22,150 nucleotides of DNA from a virus. Every line of letters starts with the position of its first letter. The stretch's first letter is position 1. The translations under genes were made by a program, and so were the position numbers. The stretch lies in IMG/VR virus record IMGVR_UViG_3300006874_000163, positions 1 through 22,150 of that record. The stretch is one strand, 5' to 3'. Positions 12,721 to 21,823 of this stretch are shown here, piece after piece. The notes beneath the pieces were generated by a model. It had not been told where the DNA came from, searched no databases, and saw nothing but the letters and a program-made list of their open reading frames with translations.

Positions 12721-15700
12721 TGGCTGAATATATTTACAACATATCTGAAATACCGTCTAACTTTATAGATCAGGAAGTAGCTATTAAAGAAAATGATAGT
12801 AAGCTAATAGAAGCGTTTACTATAAACTCTAAGTTTAATCAATCTAAACATAGAGTAGATCTTTTTGTATACTCTTTAGACAATCAGTTACTCGAAGAAA
12901 ATACAGGATATACAGGATTTTCTCAACTACTTAACTCTGCTGGCGCTGGTCAAGAAGGAACTTCCAATATAGTTATCGACCCTGAAAAAGATATTAGAGC
13001 GTTAGGTTATGAAAATAGTGATGTAAGGCTTCTTTACACATTTAACAATAACTTATTTACTGACGGAATATTTGGAGGCGATTTATTTGTTGAAGATATT
13101 TCTACTGATAGAACTGAATTTAGAGCTCTTTCTATAAATCTCACTAGTGAACAAATAAAGAAATATGTAACTAGTATAAAATCCAAACTTAACGACCCAT
13201 CTTATTTTTCTGAATTTAAACTTAATTTTGGGAACAACACAGTAAGTATAGGATTAAATATAGACTTTGAAGATACTAGTAAAGGAACTGCAGTAGTATT
13301 TAAAGTTTATGAAGGATTACCCGCTTCTATAGAACTAAATTCTGAATTTGCTGTAGAAGAAATAATTTCTGATAGTAGAGCATTTGAAATTATTACTACT
13401 ACGGTACAAGATGAAATATTAATACCTAAGCTAAAAGGACCTAACTTTCAAGTAGAGCTAGCAGAAGGAACAAGTAATTCTACAGATTACTTTAATTATA
13501 ATGAACTTTTTAGCTACCCAGTAACTAGTTCTAATTTTAAACTATATTCACTCGTAAATGAAAAAGGAGCAAATATTGCTATCCGTTACGACTCATTCAG
13601 TAACTTTATTCACTTTTCCTCAGCTGAAGAACGTTTACGAAACTTCCAATATAAATTAGCTTTATTAGAATCTTATGAAAATAACTTAGATGTTTATAAA
13701 ACTGGTTCTATCTCATCAAATAACACCTCTGGAAGTAGAGTATATTACGAAAATTTAATTTCTGGTGTAATTAATAATTTCGATCATTACGATAGATTTT
13801 TATATTACGGCAGTGGTTCTCATTCTTGGCCAAAGCAGACATCAAGTAGTTTAGAGGCTACTACTTCTTCAATAGCAGAAAGTTGGTTTGAAGATAAACT
13901 GTTATCTGCATCTACTTTCGATAATACTAACTATGATGCTCTTATAAATACTATTCCGACTTTTATAAGAGAAGATTCAAATAATGAAAATTACTTAATG
14001 TTTACCCACATGATAGGTCAGCATTTTGATAATATTTGGGTCTACATAAAAGCTATGTCTGATAGATACGATACAGACCATAGATTGGATTTCGGTATAT
14101 CTAAAGATCTAATCAGAAGTGCTATTGAATCTTTCGGAGTAAAATTATACAACAGTAATCAAAATTTAGATAATATATTTTCCATGTTAGTAGGAGAAAC
14201 ACCTTCTACAGGAAGTGAAAAAAATATATTATCAATGTCTATAGCTACTTCTGCTTCTTTTAACTCTGGGAGTACAGCATTAGAATACCTTCAACCAGTA
14301 GCTAAACTAGACTATGAGCAAGAAGTTTATAAGCGTATATATCACAACTTACCGTACTTAACAAAAACTAAAGGTACAGAAAGAGGATTAAGGGCACTAA
14401 TAAACTGTTTCGGTATACCATTTAATTTGCTTTCTATAAAGCAATATGGAGGAGCCGAAATAGATGTAGAAAGGTTTTTTGGCCCTGAAGCGTTCCTTTC
14501 TTCGAGTATTTCAGAATCTTTCGATACAAGTATTACAACAAGCTACGAACCTAGCGGATCAGTAAGATTTCATCTTAACCCGGTTAGTAAAGTAAGGATT
14601 GACAATACAGGTAGTGTAGTGGAAGGTAATACTCTTTCTAGATATGTTTCTATTAATAAAAAAGAAAAAAAATATACTGACGATTCTCATCAACTACAAG
14701 TAGGATTTAATATATCTAGAGGTACAAATGAATTTATAGATTTAAAAGTATCTGGTAGTTTTGACATAGACAATTACATAGGAGACCCTAGAGACGCCTC
14801 AGACAAAAAGTATCACCTACTTACAAAATTAGGTAGAAATGTAACTAATCTATCTTATACTTGGGAAGATATTACTACAAGATGGGAAAAAGCAGATTGG
14901 AATTGGGATGATCATTTAGAATACGCAAGAGATCCTAAATCTTTTATAAGACTTTTAAACTTCTTTGATAGTTCACTATTTAGAATAATTAAGGACTTTG
15001 TCCCTGCAAGAGCAAAAGTTGATACTGGCATTATAATAGAATCACATAAGCTAGCTAGAAGTAAAGCTCAACAACCATCCGGAATATTAACAGATGAAAC
15101 TAAATCAGGCTCTCTTTCAATAGCATCTATAACCGGTAGTCAAGGAGGAAGCTACGATTTATCATCCAGCTTCGGATACACCACTAATTATTCTTCTTCG
15201 GTAATTACTCCTTTAGGGGTAACTTATAAAAATATTACTGATGAATCCCCAATGTATAACGGAGAGTTTAGTGGTTCACTCCTTATATCTACAGATGGGG
15301 AGGTAGGTAGAAATAACCCGTTTATAGGTTCTGTACAACCTATTATTACTTTTGACTTAACTCTATTTAACTTATCTCTACCCCCACCAGCCGCTTGTAT
15401 CCTTATCTTATCCGCGTCATACCAAGGAGAATTCTTCCAAGCGTTCGCTACAGGAAGTGTAGGAGATTATGTTTCTGGATCTGTACAGTTAATATACCCT
15501 ACAGCAGGAACTCCTTCAGAAAACAGTATAAGATTCTCACATACTTTTGATGATTACGAGTTCTTTACTCTACAGGCTGAAGAAAGTTACCTTAGCACGT
15601 TCAGAGGATGGTATACCCAATTCCCAACCGGTAGTGGGGATACAAACAAGATTACATCAAATACTAATTTAACTATTTATTATACAGACGAAAATACATA

Positions 15701-15734
15701 CGGCAATTCATACTATGCAGTATTTGATCCATAA
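12720..15734 (+). CDS. Very large baseplate wedge protein, gp7-like candidate
   Basis: At 1004 residues it is close to T4 gp7 (1032), and it follows the 25 and 6 homologues as gp7 does in T4. The start is GTG at 12720, embedded in the upstream stop (TAGTG). Residues 402-450 (IPTFIREDSNNENYLMFTHM, then FDNIWVYIKAMSDRYD) and 537-567 (HNLPYLTKTKGTERGLRALI) resemble the tail-protein-I module of contractile tails, where KGT...AL-x-x-LI is typical. The flanking regions are beta-rich and Ser/Gly/Thr-rich, and so are likely adaptor domains. Its role would be to link the gp6 ring to peripheral baseplate parts and fibres. The gp7 equivalence rests on size, order and the module, not on overall similarity. 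Confidence 0.65.
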   Translation: MAEYIYNISEIPSNFIDQEVAIKENDSKLIEAFTINSKFNQSKHRVDLFVYSLDNQLLEENTGYTGFSQLLNSAGAGQEGTSNIVIDPEKDIRALGYENSDVRLLYTFNNNLFTDGIFGGDLFVEDISTDRTEFRALSINLTSEQIKKYVTSIKSKLNDPSYFSEFKLNFGNNTVSIGLNIDFEDTSKGTAVVFKVYEGLPASIELNSEFAVEEIISDSRAFEIITTTVQDEILIPKLKGPNFQVELAEGTSNSTDYFNYNELFSYPVTSSNFKLYSLVNEKGANIAIRYDSFSNFIHFSSAEERLRNFQYKLALLESYENNLDVYKTGSISSNNTSGSRVYYENLISGVINNFDHYDRFLYYGSGSHSWPKQTSSSLEATTSSIAESWFEDKLLSASTFDNTNYDALINTIPTFIREDSNNENYLMFTHMIGQHFDNIWVYIKAMSDRYDTDHRLDFGISKDLIRSAIESFGVKLYNSNQNLDNIFSMLVGETPSTGSEKNILSMSIATSASFNSGSTALEYLQPVAKLDYEQEVYKRIYHNLPYLTKTKGTERGLRALINCFGIPFNLLSIKQYGGAEIDVERFFGPEAFLSSSISESFDTSITTSYEPSGSVRFHLNPVSKVRIDNTGSVVEGNTLSRYVSINKKEKKYTDDSHQLQVGFNISRGTNEFIDLKVSGSFDIDNYIGDPRDASDKKYHLLTKLGRNVTNLSYTWEDITTRWEKADWNWDDHLEYARDPKSFIRLLNFFDSSLFRIIKDFVPARAKVDTGIIIESHKLARSKAQQPSGILTDETKSGSLSIASITGSQGGSYDLSSSFGYTTNYSSSVITPLGVTYKNITDESPMYNGEFSGSLLISTDGEVGRNNPFIGSVQPIITFDLTLFNLSLPPPAACILILSASYQGEFFQAFATGSVGDYVSGSVQLIYPTAGTPSENSIRFSHTFDDYEFFTLQAEESYLSTFRGWYTQFPTGSGDTNKITSNTNLTIYYTDENTYGNSYYAVFDP

Positions 15735-15736
15735 TT

Positions 15737-16699
15737 ATGACGCTACAAGAATTCATAGAAACTAGACCACAGTCCTACGGTAATGGAAATGCTAACTTGC
15801 TATACAGTAGTAGTGTCTCCGGTTCAGAGGACGTACCTATAGCACCTTTTACTTTGCAGGGAATCACTCTACCTTTTACAAGCCAAGAAGGTATAGATAT
15901 ATCTGCTGCTTATAAAGAAGTAAATGTAATAAAATTTAGATACCCTACCGGTACTATTGCAGCTACAGTAACAGGAAGACAAAAAAGAAGTCAATATTTT
16001 TATTTTACCTTTGAACCTATCATAGTTAACCAACTTCCTACTAGTTTAGATTCGGCCGGTAACACTGTAGAGCAAGACTCAGAATTTGTCTTTGTTCCTT
16101 ACACTACACTTACCTTTAATAACAACGACTATAATCCTTTAATTAACAATAGTGAAGGAAGTAAAAGAAATAGTAAAACAAGAAAGGTTGATAGGTTTGC
16201 AGACGCAGTAAATCCAACAAACATTCAGGCTATAATTTCTCAATCAGCTGAATTTGCAGAAATTCAAAACTGTTCATATACTAAAATAGGAATAATTAAC
16301 GGTAGATATAATGGGACTAAAGCAACCTCAGCAGGACCTATTACAGAGTACAATAAAGAAATTTTTGTATCTAGAGTAAATGCTAATAGTATTTTAGGGA
16401 ATAGCCCTGCTCAGTCATACAAAGGATTTCAAGGTAGTACCCATACAAGTGATGCTGATACTACAACAATAAAAGCAATTACCCAATCGGATAGAGAATT
16501 AAAAGAAATATACTTTAACTCTGTTATTACCGGGGTACATCCTACAAAATCCTTTCCTAACTTCCCTAGCTCAGGAAGCTTCTTATATACAGAAGACGGT
16601 AACGTACTAGTAAGGCTAGTAGGGAGTAAAGTTTATTCTATCGACAAAGGTCAGGTTTTTACAACAAATGAGCTAGGAGGAGTAATTCTAGTTGAATAA
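15737..16699 (+). CDS. Predicted baseplate structural protein, 320 aa
   Basis: A beta-rich soluble protein with no recognised domain. The N-terminal segment (LLYSSSVSGSEDVPIAPFTL, 21-40) shares the Ser/Gly-rich style of the neighbouring fibre and baseplate proteins. The middle is rich in Asn, Thr and Lys, and the C terminus ends with short strands (VLVRLVGSKVY). It begins three bases after the large wedge gene and closes the unbroken baseplate block; a 43-nt gap follows. By position it could take the place of T4 gp8 or of a fibre-binding wedge protein, but I see no sequence proof. Confidence 0.55.
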   Translation: MTLQEFIETRPQSYGNGNANLLYSSSVSGSEDVPIAPFTLQGITLPFTSQEGIDISAAYKEVNVIKFRYPTGTIAATVTGRQKRSQYFYFTFEPIIVNQLPTSLDSAGNTVEQDSEFVFVPYTTLTFNNNDYNPLINNSEGSKRNSKTRKVDRFADAVNPTNIQAIISQSAEFAEIQNCSYTKIGIINGRYNGTKATSAGPITEYNKEIFVSRVNANSILGNSPAQSYKGFQGSTHTSDADTTTIKAITQSDRELKEIYFNSVITGVHPTKSFPNFPSSGSFLYTEDGNVLVRLVGSKVYSIDKGQVFTTNELGGVILVE

Positions 16700-16716
16700 A
16701 ATACTTAATTTACATA

Positions 16717-16724
16717 TATTTATA
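16717..16724 (+). promoter_or_regulatory. TATTTATA element before the fibre module
   Basis: TATTTATATTAAA lies in the 43-nt gap upstream of the ATG at 16743, and the same 13 bases occur before the gene at 1014. The spacing (18 nt from element to ATG) would suit a -10 box with a short leader. An unbroken A-rich stretch (ATAAAAAAAA) precedes the ATG, which fits SD-independent initiation in Bacteroidota. Confidence 0.4.
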
Positions 16725-16742
16725 TTAAACACATAAAAAAAA

Positions 16743-17399
16743 ATGGGATACTTAGATAATTCGATCGTTACAGTGGATGCGATCTTAACAAAAAAAGGAA
16801 GAGAGCTGTTAGCTAGAGGGGACGGTTCTTTTAGGATCACTCAATTTGCATTAGCAGATGATGAGATCGACTATACTTTATATAATCCATTACATCCCTC
16901 TGGTTCTGCACTCTATGGAGAAGCTATCGAAAACATGCCGTTACTAGAAGCATTCCCAGATGAGACCCAAATTATGAAGTACAAACTTACTACCTTACCT
17001 AGAGGTACTTCAAAACTACCAGTACTAGATTTAGGTTACTCTTCTATTTCTCTTAAACAAGGAGCGTCTGTAGCAGTTACCCCTCAAACCCTTAACTACC
17101 TAGGTGCTACATCTATTTTTGAAACAGAAGGATACACAGCTACGATTGCTGATGTAAGAACATTAAACTCATTTACAGGAGTAGGTATAAACACAGATGA
17201 TGCAGAAAGATTAAATACGTTACTTACTGTAGGAACTAATGTGTCTAAGACAGTAATAGGTACTACGATAAACCTTACAGCAACATCAGTTAACACTTTA
17301 TTTGGTTCAAGAACAACTCTACAAACTACTCTAACCGTAATTGGAAGAGGATCAGGAGCAAGATTAACTGTCCCAGTAACAATAACTAAAACTAACTAA
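16743..17399 (+). CDS. Conserved T4-like phage structural protein, 218 aa
   Basis: The N-terminal region (MGYLDNSIVTVDAILTKKGR, then DGSFRITQFALADDEIDYTL and MPLLEAFPDETQIMKYKL) is a pattern I associate with a widespread structural protein of marine T4-like phages. No biochemical role is known to me. The C-terminal half (120-218) is Thr-rich and beta, like a small immunoglobulin-type or fibre-like domain. It heads the second structural cluster after a gap with a candidate promoter and is two bases from the next gene. A neck, tail or fibre-base component is the likely role. Confidence 0.65.
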   Translation: MGYLDNSIVTVDAILTKKGRELLARGDGSFRITQFALADDEIDYTLYNPLHPSGSALYGEAIENMPLLEAFPDETQIMKYKLTTLPRGTSKLPVLDLGYSSISLKQGASVAVTPQTLNYLGATSIFETEGYTATIADVRTLNSFTGVGINTDDAERLNTLLTVGTNVSKTVIGTTINLTATSVNTLFGSRTTLQTTLTVIGRGSGARLTVPVTITKTN

Positions 17400-17401
17400 T
17401 T

Positions 17402-18424
17402 ATGTCATACAAAAGATTTGATCAAGAAGATGTAGTAGTTAGTGCTGAATCAGTAACTGCTCCAGTATGGTCTAACGATGTAGCAACCTTAACATCATTT
17501 TTTACTTCTTCAACCCAGATTGGGGGAACATCTGCTGATTACTACTACGATGTTTATCAAACAGCTTCTATACTAGATACAGCTAGAGTTCAATTTAGTA
17601 TTGCTTATGCTGATAAAAAAGGAAGTGGCTCACTTTACTATAATGCTAATGTACCAGGCAAATCACCTTCTTCAACTATCTATGGTCAGTACAGAAATCT
17701 TGTACTAGGTACAGAAGAAGAAGATTTCACCTTCGGGTCAGTAACGTCAGAATATTTTTATGCAATAACTATAGACAGAGCAAGATATAAAGAGAAACTT
17801 TTACCGGGTACTCTAGCATTAAAGTTACATGTATCCTCTTCTGGAGCTGAAATTACTCTGACAGATAATAGCCAAATAGTAACTACAACTACGTTTACTG
17901 ACGCTGGACGTGTATATGATTTAGTATCTGGTTCTCTTGGGAATGTATATACTTCTTTAGAGTCTAACGGATATACAAGCAATTCAGGCTCTTACGGTAA
18001 ACTGCTCCCAGATATTGGAATATTGCTATTGAACGGAAAAGCACTTGACGTACCAGCTATCTCTGGTGGTCTAGCTTTAAGTACTAATAGAAATGCTAAT
18101 GCTGCAGGAGCTAACGCAGGAAAGTTATACAACCTTCTAACAGTAAGCGGAAGTTTTAGAATACAATCAGAGGAAACTATTACTTCTAACTTTGTATTTG
18201 TAAGAGCAAGAAACTCTGAGTTTAACTACTCAACTAATCCTTCCTTAATTACAGGTTCAGGAGAACTTAGACATAACGTAATGATTGATTCACCTCAATC
18301 CTACATTACAGCAGTCGGACTATATAACGACAATAATGACTTACTTGCAATAGCTAAATTATCTAGACCGTTATTAAAAGATTTTTCAAAAGAATCATTA
18401 GTTCGAATTAAGCTAGATTACTAA
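17402..18424 (+). CDS. Structural protein, paralogue A of a tandem pair, 340 aa
   Basis: The N terminus MSYKRFDQEDVVVSAESV parallels the next gene's MSAYKKLNRQDVYVTDYV. An IYGQYRNLVLG segment (93-103) and RARYKEKLLPGTLALKL (126-142) are patterns seen in virion proteins of marine T4-like phages. The last ~75 residues (NSEFNYSTNPSLITGSG ... SYITAVGLYNDNNDLLAIAK) are clearly shared with the following protein, so the pair arose by duplication. Both are beta-rich and lack membrane segments. Position between a conserved structural gene and the fibres suggests a tail, collar or fibre-attachment part. Confidence 0.65.
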   Translation: MSYKRFDQEDVVVSAESVTAPVWSNDVATLTSFFTSSTQIGGTSADYYYDVYQTASILDTARVQFSIAYADKKGSGSLYYNANVPGKSPSSTIYGQYRNLVLGTEEEDFTFGSVTSEYFYAITIDRARYKEKLLPGTLALKLHVSSSGAEITLTDNSQIVTTTTFTDAGRVYDLVSGSLGNVYTSLESNGYTSNSGSYGKLLPDIGILLLNGKALDVPAISGGLALSTNRNANAAGANAGKLYNLLTVSGSFRIQSEETITSNFVFVRARNSEFNYSTNPSLITGSGELRHNVMIDSPQSYITAVGLYNDNNDLLAIAKLSRPLLKDFSKESLVRIKLDY

Positions 18425-18427
18425 TGA

Positions 18428-19462
18428 ATGAGTGCATACAAAAAATTAAATCGTCAGGACGTATACGTAACTGATTATGTAGCTAAAAAAAACTGGTATG
18501 CAACTGGAAGCTACATTACAGAATACAGTATAGAAACATTAAGAGGGTTTTCTGGTTCAACACCGGGTTACCCTTACCCTGCTGATTATAGAAATAACCG
18601 TTATGAAAAATTAGTATATAATAGCACCCATCAAAACTTCTATAGTAATACCTCAGGCTCTGTAGACGGGTACACTACTTTTTCTGGCTCTTTTGACATT
18701 TCTCCCACAACTACTCTTAACCTTTCAAGATCACGATTTGAATCAACTGAGGTAGGAGTTATTTCTATACCGAGAGATGTATCTGGGATTGGGATTGAAC
18801 CTGGCACAGTTCATATAGAACATTTTACCGAATCTGTCGATAAATACTGCACAGATGCATATGTAAGTGATGAACAGACAGGAGCAAACCAGTTTATAGA
18901 AAATATAAAGTACTGGTATAATTGTGCTCCTATAGATACCGGAAGTTATTTAATAGACGAAGAACAGTACATCGATGAATCAACAGAAGAGTATATGGAT
19001 GTTATTACAGGTTCTATGCAAGAAATTGTTGTTATTGATGACGGAGAAGGCAGGTTGCTAATTTCTGGTTCTGAAAGTATATGGACCCTCCCTACCCGAT
19101 ATGTAGGAGATATTATTTATAATCAAGGATTAATAATATTTACTGACGAAATAGTAGCTAGATATTATTCTACTTATTCTAGACATAAAGTTACCTGGAA
19201 ATCAAAACAACCTATTTATACATATAACATTCACTGTACGGTAAAAGAGTCTGAGTTTAACCATACTTATAACCCTTCAGCGTTAACAGGTTCTAATAAT
19301 ACTGTTCAAGACAATTTGACTGGTAGTAATTTTAGGCCGTATATTACAGCTGTAGGATTATATAATGAAAGTAACGAACTGCTAGCAGTAGGAAAAATGA
19401 ACAGACCAATTCCTAAATCAGAGAATGTTGATATGACATTCGCAATAAAAATAGATATATAA
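18428..19462 (+). CDS. Structural protein, paralogue B of a tandem pair, 344 aa
   Basis: It has the same architecture as its upstream neighbour: the N-terminal opening, a central NRYEKLVYN segment, a GVISIPRDVSGIGIEPGTVH segment (residues ~110-130) in the place of the PGT segment of paralogue A, and a C-terminal block (ESEFNHTYNPSALTGSN ... PYITAVGLYNESNELLAVGK). Between these, a long acidic insert (about 170-240, rich in Asp, Glu and Tyr) sets it apart. The ATG at 18428 is preferred because it aligns with the paralogue's start; an ATG at 18424 is out of frame. Its stop overlaps the first fibre gene (TAATG). Confidence 0.65.
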   Translation: MSAYKKLNRQDVYVTDYVAKKNWYATGSYITEYSIETLRGFSGSTPGYPYPADYRNNRYEKLVYNSTHQNFYSNTSGSVDGYTTFSGSFDISPTTTLNLSRSRFESTEVGVISIPRDVSGIGIEPGTVHIEHFTESVDKYCTDAYVSDEQTGANQFIENIKYWYNCAPIDTGSYLIDEEQYIDESTEEYMDVITGSMQEIVVIDDGEGRLLISGSESIWTLPTRYVGDIIYNQGLIIFTDEIVARYYSTYSRHKVTWKSKQPIYTYNIHCTVKESEFNHTYNPSALTGSNNTVQDNLTGSNFRPYITAVGLYNESNELLAVGKMNRPIPKSENVDMTFAIKIDI

Positions 19463-20127
19463 TGTCAACAATAACGTTTAGAGCAAATAAAGGAGAAGCA
19501 CTGACTTATTCAGAAATGGATAAAAACTTTGGTTCTTTTTTCTATTCAAGTTCTCTTTCAGGAAATGGCCAAAATATAGTACTACATTACACTAGTAGTG
19601 TTGACGTACCGATTAATTCTGGTTCAGTTTCTTATTCACTAATAAAAGGCTTACAGAACGCCGGTTCAGATCTCAGAGTTGCTTTATTTAGCGGCTCATC
19701 TACTATAGAAACCCGCTCAGGATTTTTCTGTGATAGAAGCGGAAGCGTAGGAATAAAAGTAAATGAAAGCTTAGTTCCTCTATCTTATGCATTAGATGTC
19801 TCAGGGAGCATTAGGGCAACCGGAACAGTTCTTCAATCATCAGACGAAAGGTTAAAAGAAAATATTTATATTATAGATAACGCTTCTGACAGGTTGGATG
19901 CAATTGACGGAGTCTACTTTAACTGGAAAGAAAAAGAAGGAAGACAAGTTGGTGTAGTCGCTCAACAAGTACAGAAAGTACTACCAGAAGTTGTATCGGA
20001 AGACAATAATGGCTATCTTAATGTAGATTACGGTGGTCTTGTTCCATTATTAATTGAGACTATTAAGGAACATAAAAGTATAATAACCGATTTAGAGAAT
20101 AGAATTTCTCAATTAGAAGGAAAGTAA
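19462..20127 (+). CDS. Short tail fibre with C-terminal S74 chaperone domain, 221 aa
   Basis: The N-terminal anchor (ITFRANKGEALTYSEMDKNF, 4-23) is shared with the next gene. A short beta stalk (30-120) follows, then an intramolecular chaperone of peptidase family S74 (about 124-221). Its motif SSDERLKENI places the catalytic dyad at S127 and K132. RQVGVVAQQVQKVLPEVV (161-178) is the conserved helix of the family, and a C-terminal coiled coil (200-220) ends the protein. In S74 proteins the domain trimerises the fibre and then cuts itself off next to the catalytic Ser. After cleavage only about 126 residues would remain, so the mature product is a very short fibre or a fibre cap. Confidence 0.85.
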   Translation: MSTITFRANKGEALTYSEMDKNFGSFFYSSSLSGNGQNIVLHYTSSVDVPINSGSVSYSLIKGLQNAGSDLRVALFSGSSTIETRSGFFCDRSGSVGIKVNESLVPLSYALDVSGSIRATGTVLQSSDERLKENIYIIDNASDRLDAIDGVYFNWKEKEGRQVGVVAQQVQKVLPEVVSEDNNGYLNVDYGGLVPLLIETIKEHKSIITDLENRISQLEGK

Positions 20128-20128
20128 G

Positions 20129-21805
20129 ATGGCTATAACGTTTAGAGAAACCAAAGGCAGTCCGCTAACACATGATGAGCTAGATCAGAATTTTAGAGAA
20201 TTCTTTTTTAGTTCTTCTTACATAGGTGAACAAGAAAGACCTTACGGTGTAACTATGTATAGGAGTAAATCTCTAAGCCAAGGCACCGATATATACTTTC
20301 CACAAGCTATAGGGAGTAATTACTGGATTCAAATAAAATCAGGTTCCAACAATATTTCATCTTCTCATTTAACCGGTTCAAGTAATTTTCAATATAACTA
20401 CGACACAGACCATCTTTCTGTTTCCGGATCAGGTAATTTTCAAGGCGACCTAGTCGTAAACGGCAAATTAAGCGCCACTACTTTTGAAACAGTGTATGTT
20501 AGTTCATCTATTATACAGGAATCAGGTTCGTCTGTGTTTGGGAATACATCTGATGATATACACAGCTTTACCGGCAGCCTTAGAGTAAACGGTAGCCTAA
20601 CAGGTTCTTTACTATCCACCAACGGTATACTCTCAGGTTCAATACAGATAGCATCAGACATATCAGGCTCTTCATCACAACCTATCACTTCTCTTAGCTC
20701 TTCAGTAGCATCAGACATAGCTGATATAAACACAACTAAAGCTGATAAGTCTGCAATTACAGGAGCATTCAGCCCTACTTCTTCTTCTCTAGCAAGCAGG
20801 GTAACAACTATAGAAGCTAATAATGCTACACAGACAGAACTAGATAATGTTAGCTCTTCTTTAGCAACCCGTATTTCATCTAACGATACAGAAATAGCTT
20901 CTTTGACTGCTGCAACTTCATCTTACCTGCTAAATACAACAGACACGTTGAGCGGTGACCTTACAATTACAGGTAACTTAGCTATACCTGGATTTGCTTC
21001 TGTATCAGCATCCCTTGCTTCAGCAATCTCAGCCTCTGGGACAAGCAATGTTAGTATTTCCAACAACACAAATAATAATGTAATCACTGCTACTGGGACT
21101 GACACACTTAATGGGGAAAGTAATTTAACTTTTGACGGCTCTACTTTAGGAGTAACTGGTGCATTAACAGTAACAGGTAATGCAACTATCAACGGAACTT
21201 TACACACTAAATTTACCTCGTCTGATACAGATATTAATGCACTTATTGGAGGGACTAATACCGGTACATTAATCGAGGGGCTATCAACAGGACACGTTGT
21301 AATTGGAATAAGAGAAGATAATTTAACAGATTCTTTTGCTGTCATAGGCGGTGGAGGAGATTATTACTCCTCAACTAATTATGATAAGCTAATGTTTAAA
21401 GTTTCCGGCTCTGGCCAAACCTACATAGGAGGGCCATTAGATGTAGACGGTGCAGCAGATATAAACGGAAATTTGAGCGTAACCGGGACCATATCGGCTA
21501 CTAGTGATATTATAGCATACTCAACGTCTGATGAAAGACTTAAGGAAAACATCACTCCTATAAGTGATGCAATAAATAAAATAAATCAAATAGGAGGATA
21601 TGGATTTGATTGGAATAGTAATTCTGAGCATAGCGGTCACGATGTTGGTGTTATCGCTCAAGAAATCGAAAAAGTGCTGCCAGAAGTAGTAACTACTCGA
21701 GACAATGGCTACAAAGCCGTACGTTATGAAAAAATTGTCGCGTTATTAATTGAAGCTGTTAAAGAACAGCAGTTGCAGATTGAAGAGCTGAAGTCTAAGC
21801 TCTAG
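20129..21805 (+). CDS. Long tail fibre with C-terminal S74 chaperone domain, 558 aa
   Basis: The N-terminal anchor (ITFRETKGSPLTHDELDQNF, 3-22) matches that of the shorter fibre. The shaft (about 100-460) consists of short Gly-led beta repeats (GDLTITGNLAI, GALTVTGNATINGTL, GAADINGNLSVTGTI) broken by a heptad region near 205-270. The C-terminal S74 chaperone starts at STSDERLKENI, with S467 and K472 as the catalytic pair, then HDVGVIAQEIEKVLPEVV (504-521) and a terminal coiled coil. Self-cleavage next to S467 would release a mature trimeric fibre of about 466 residues whose distal part contacts the host receptor. It is one base from the short fibre gene, so both are made together. Confidence 0.88.
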   Translation: MAITFRETKGSPLTHDELDQNFREFFFSSSYIGEQERPYGVTMYRSKSLSQGTDIYFPQAIGSNYWIQIKSGSNNISSSHLTGSSNFQYNYDTDHLSVSGSGNFQGDLVVNGKLSATTFETVYVSSSIIQESGSSVFGNTSDDIHSFTGSLRVNGSLTGSLLSTNGILSGSIQIASDISGSSSQPITSLSSSVASDIADINTTKADKSAITGAFSPTSSSLASRVTTIEANNATQTELDNVSSSLATRISSNDTEIASLTAATSSYLLNTTDTLSGDLTITGNLAIPGFASVSASLASAISASGTSNVSISNNTNNNVITATGTDTLNGESNLTFDGSTLGVTGALTVTGNATINGTLHTKFTSSDTDINALIGGTNTGTLIEGLSTGHVVIGIREDNLTDSFAVIGGGGDYYSSTNYDKLMFKVSGSGQTYIGGPLDVDGAADINGNLSVTGTISATSDIIAYSTSDERLKENITPISDAINKINQIGGYGFDWNSNSEHSGHDVGVIAQEIEKVLPEVVTTRDNGYKAVRYEKIVALLIEAVKEQQLQIEELKSKL

Positions 21806-21823
21806 CGACCAAAACCAAAATAT

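Noticed and set aside
16735-16743. A9 run as a polymerase or ribosome slippage site
   Set aside because: It precedes the ATG rather than lying in a gene and needs no frameshift; an A-rich leader is normal for Bacteroidota initiation.
20440-21345. Two minus-strand open frames (20440-20733 and 20923-21345)
   Set aside because: They mirror the repeat-rich fibre shaft; their Val/Pro/Ser-rich composition is the reverse reading of Thr/Asn/Gly repeats.
19462-21805. Diversity-generating retroelement or invertible fibre switch
   Set aside because: No reverse transcriptase, template/variable repeat pair, invertase or inverted repeats flanking the fibre genes were found in the window.
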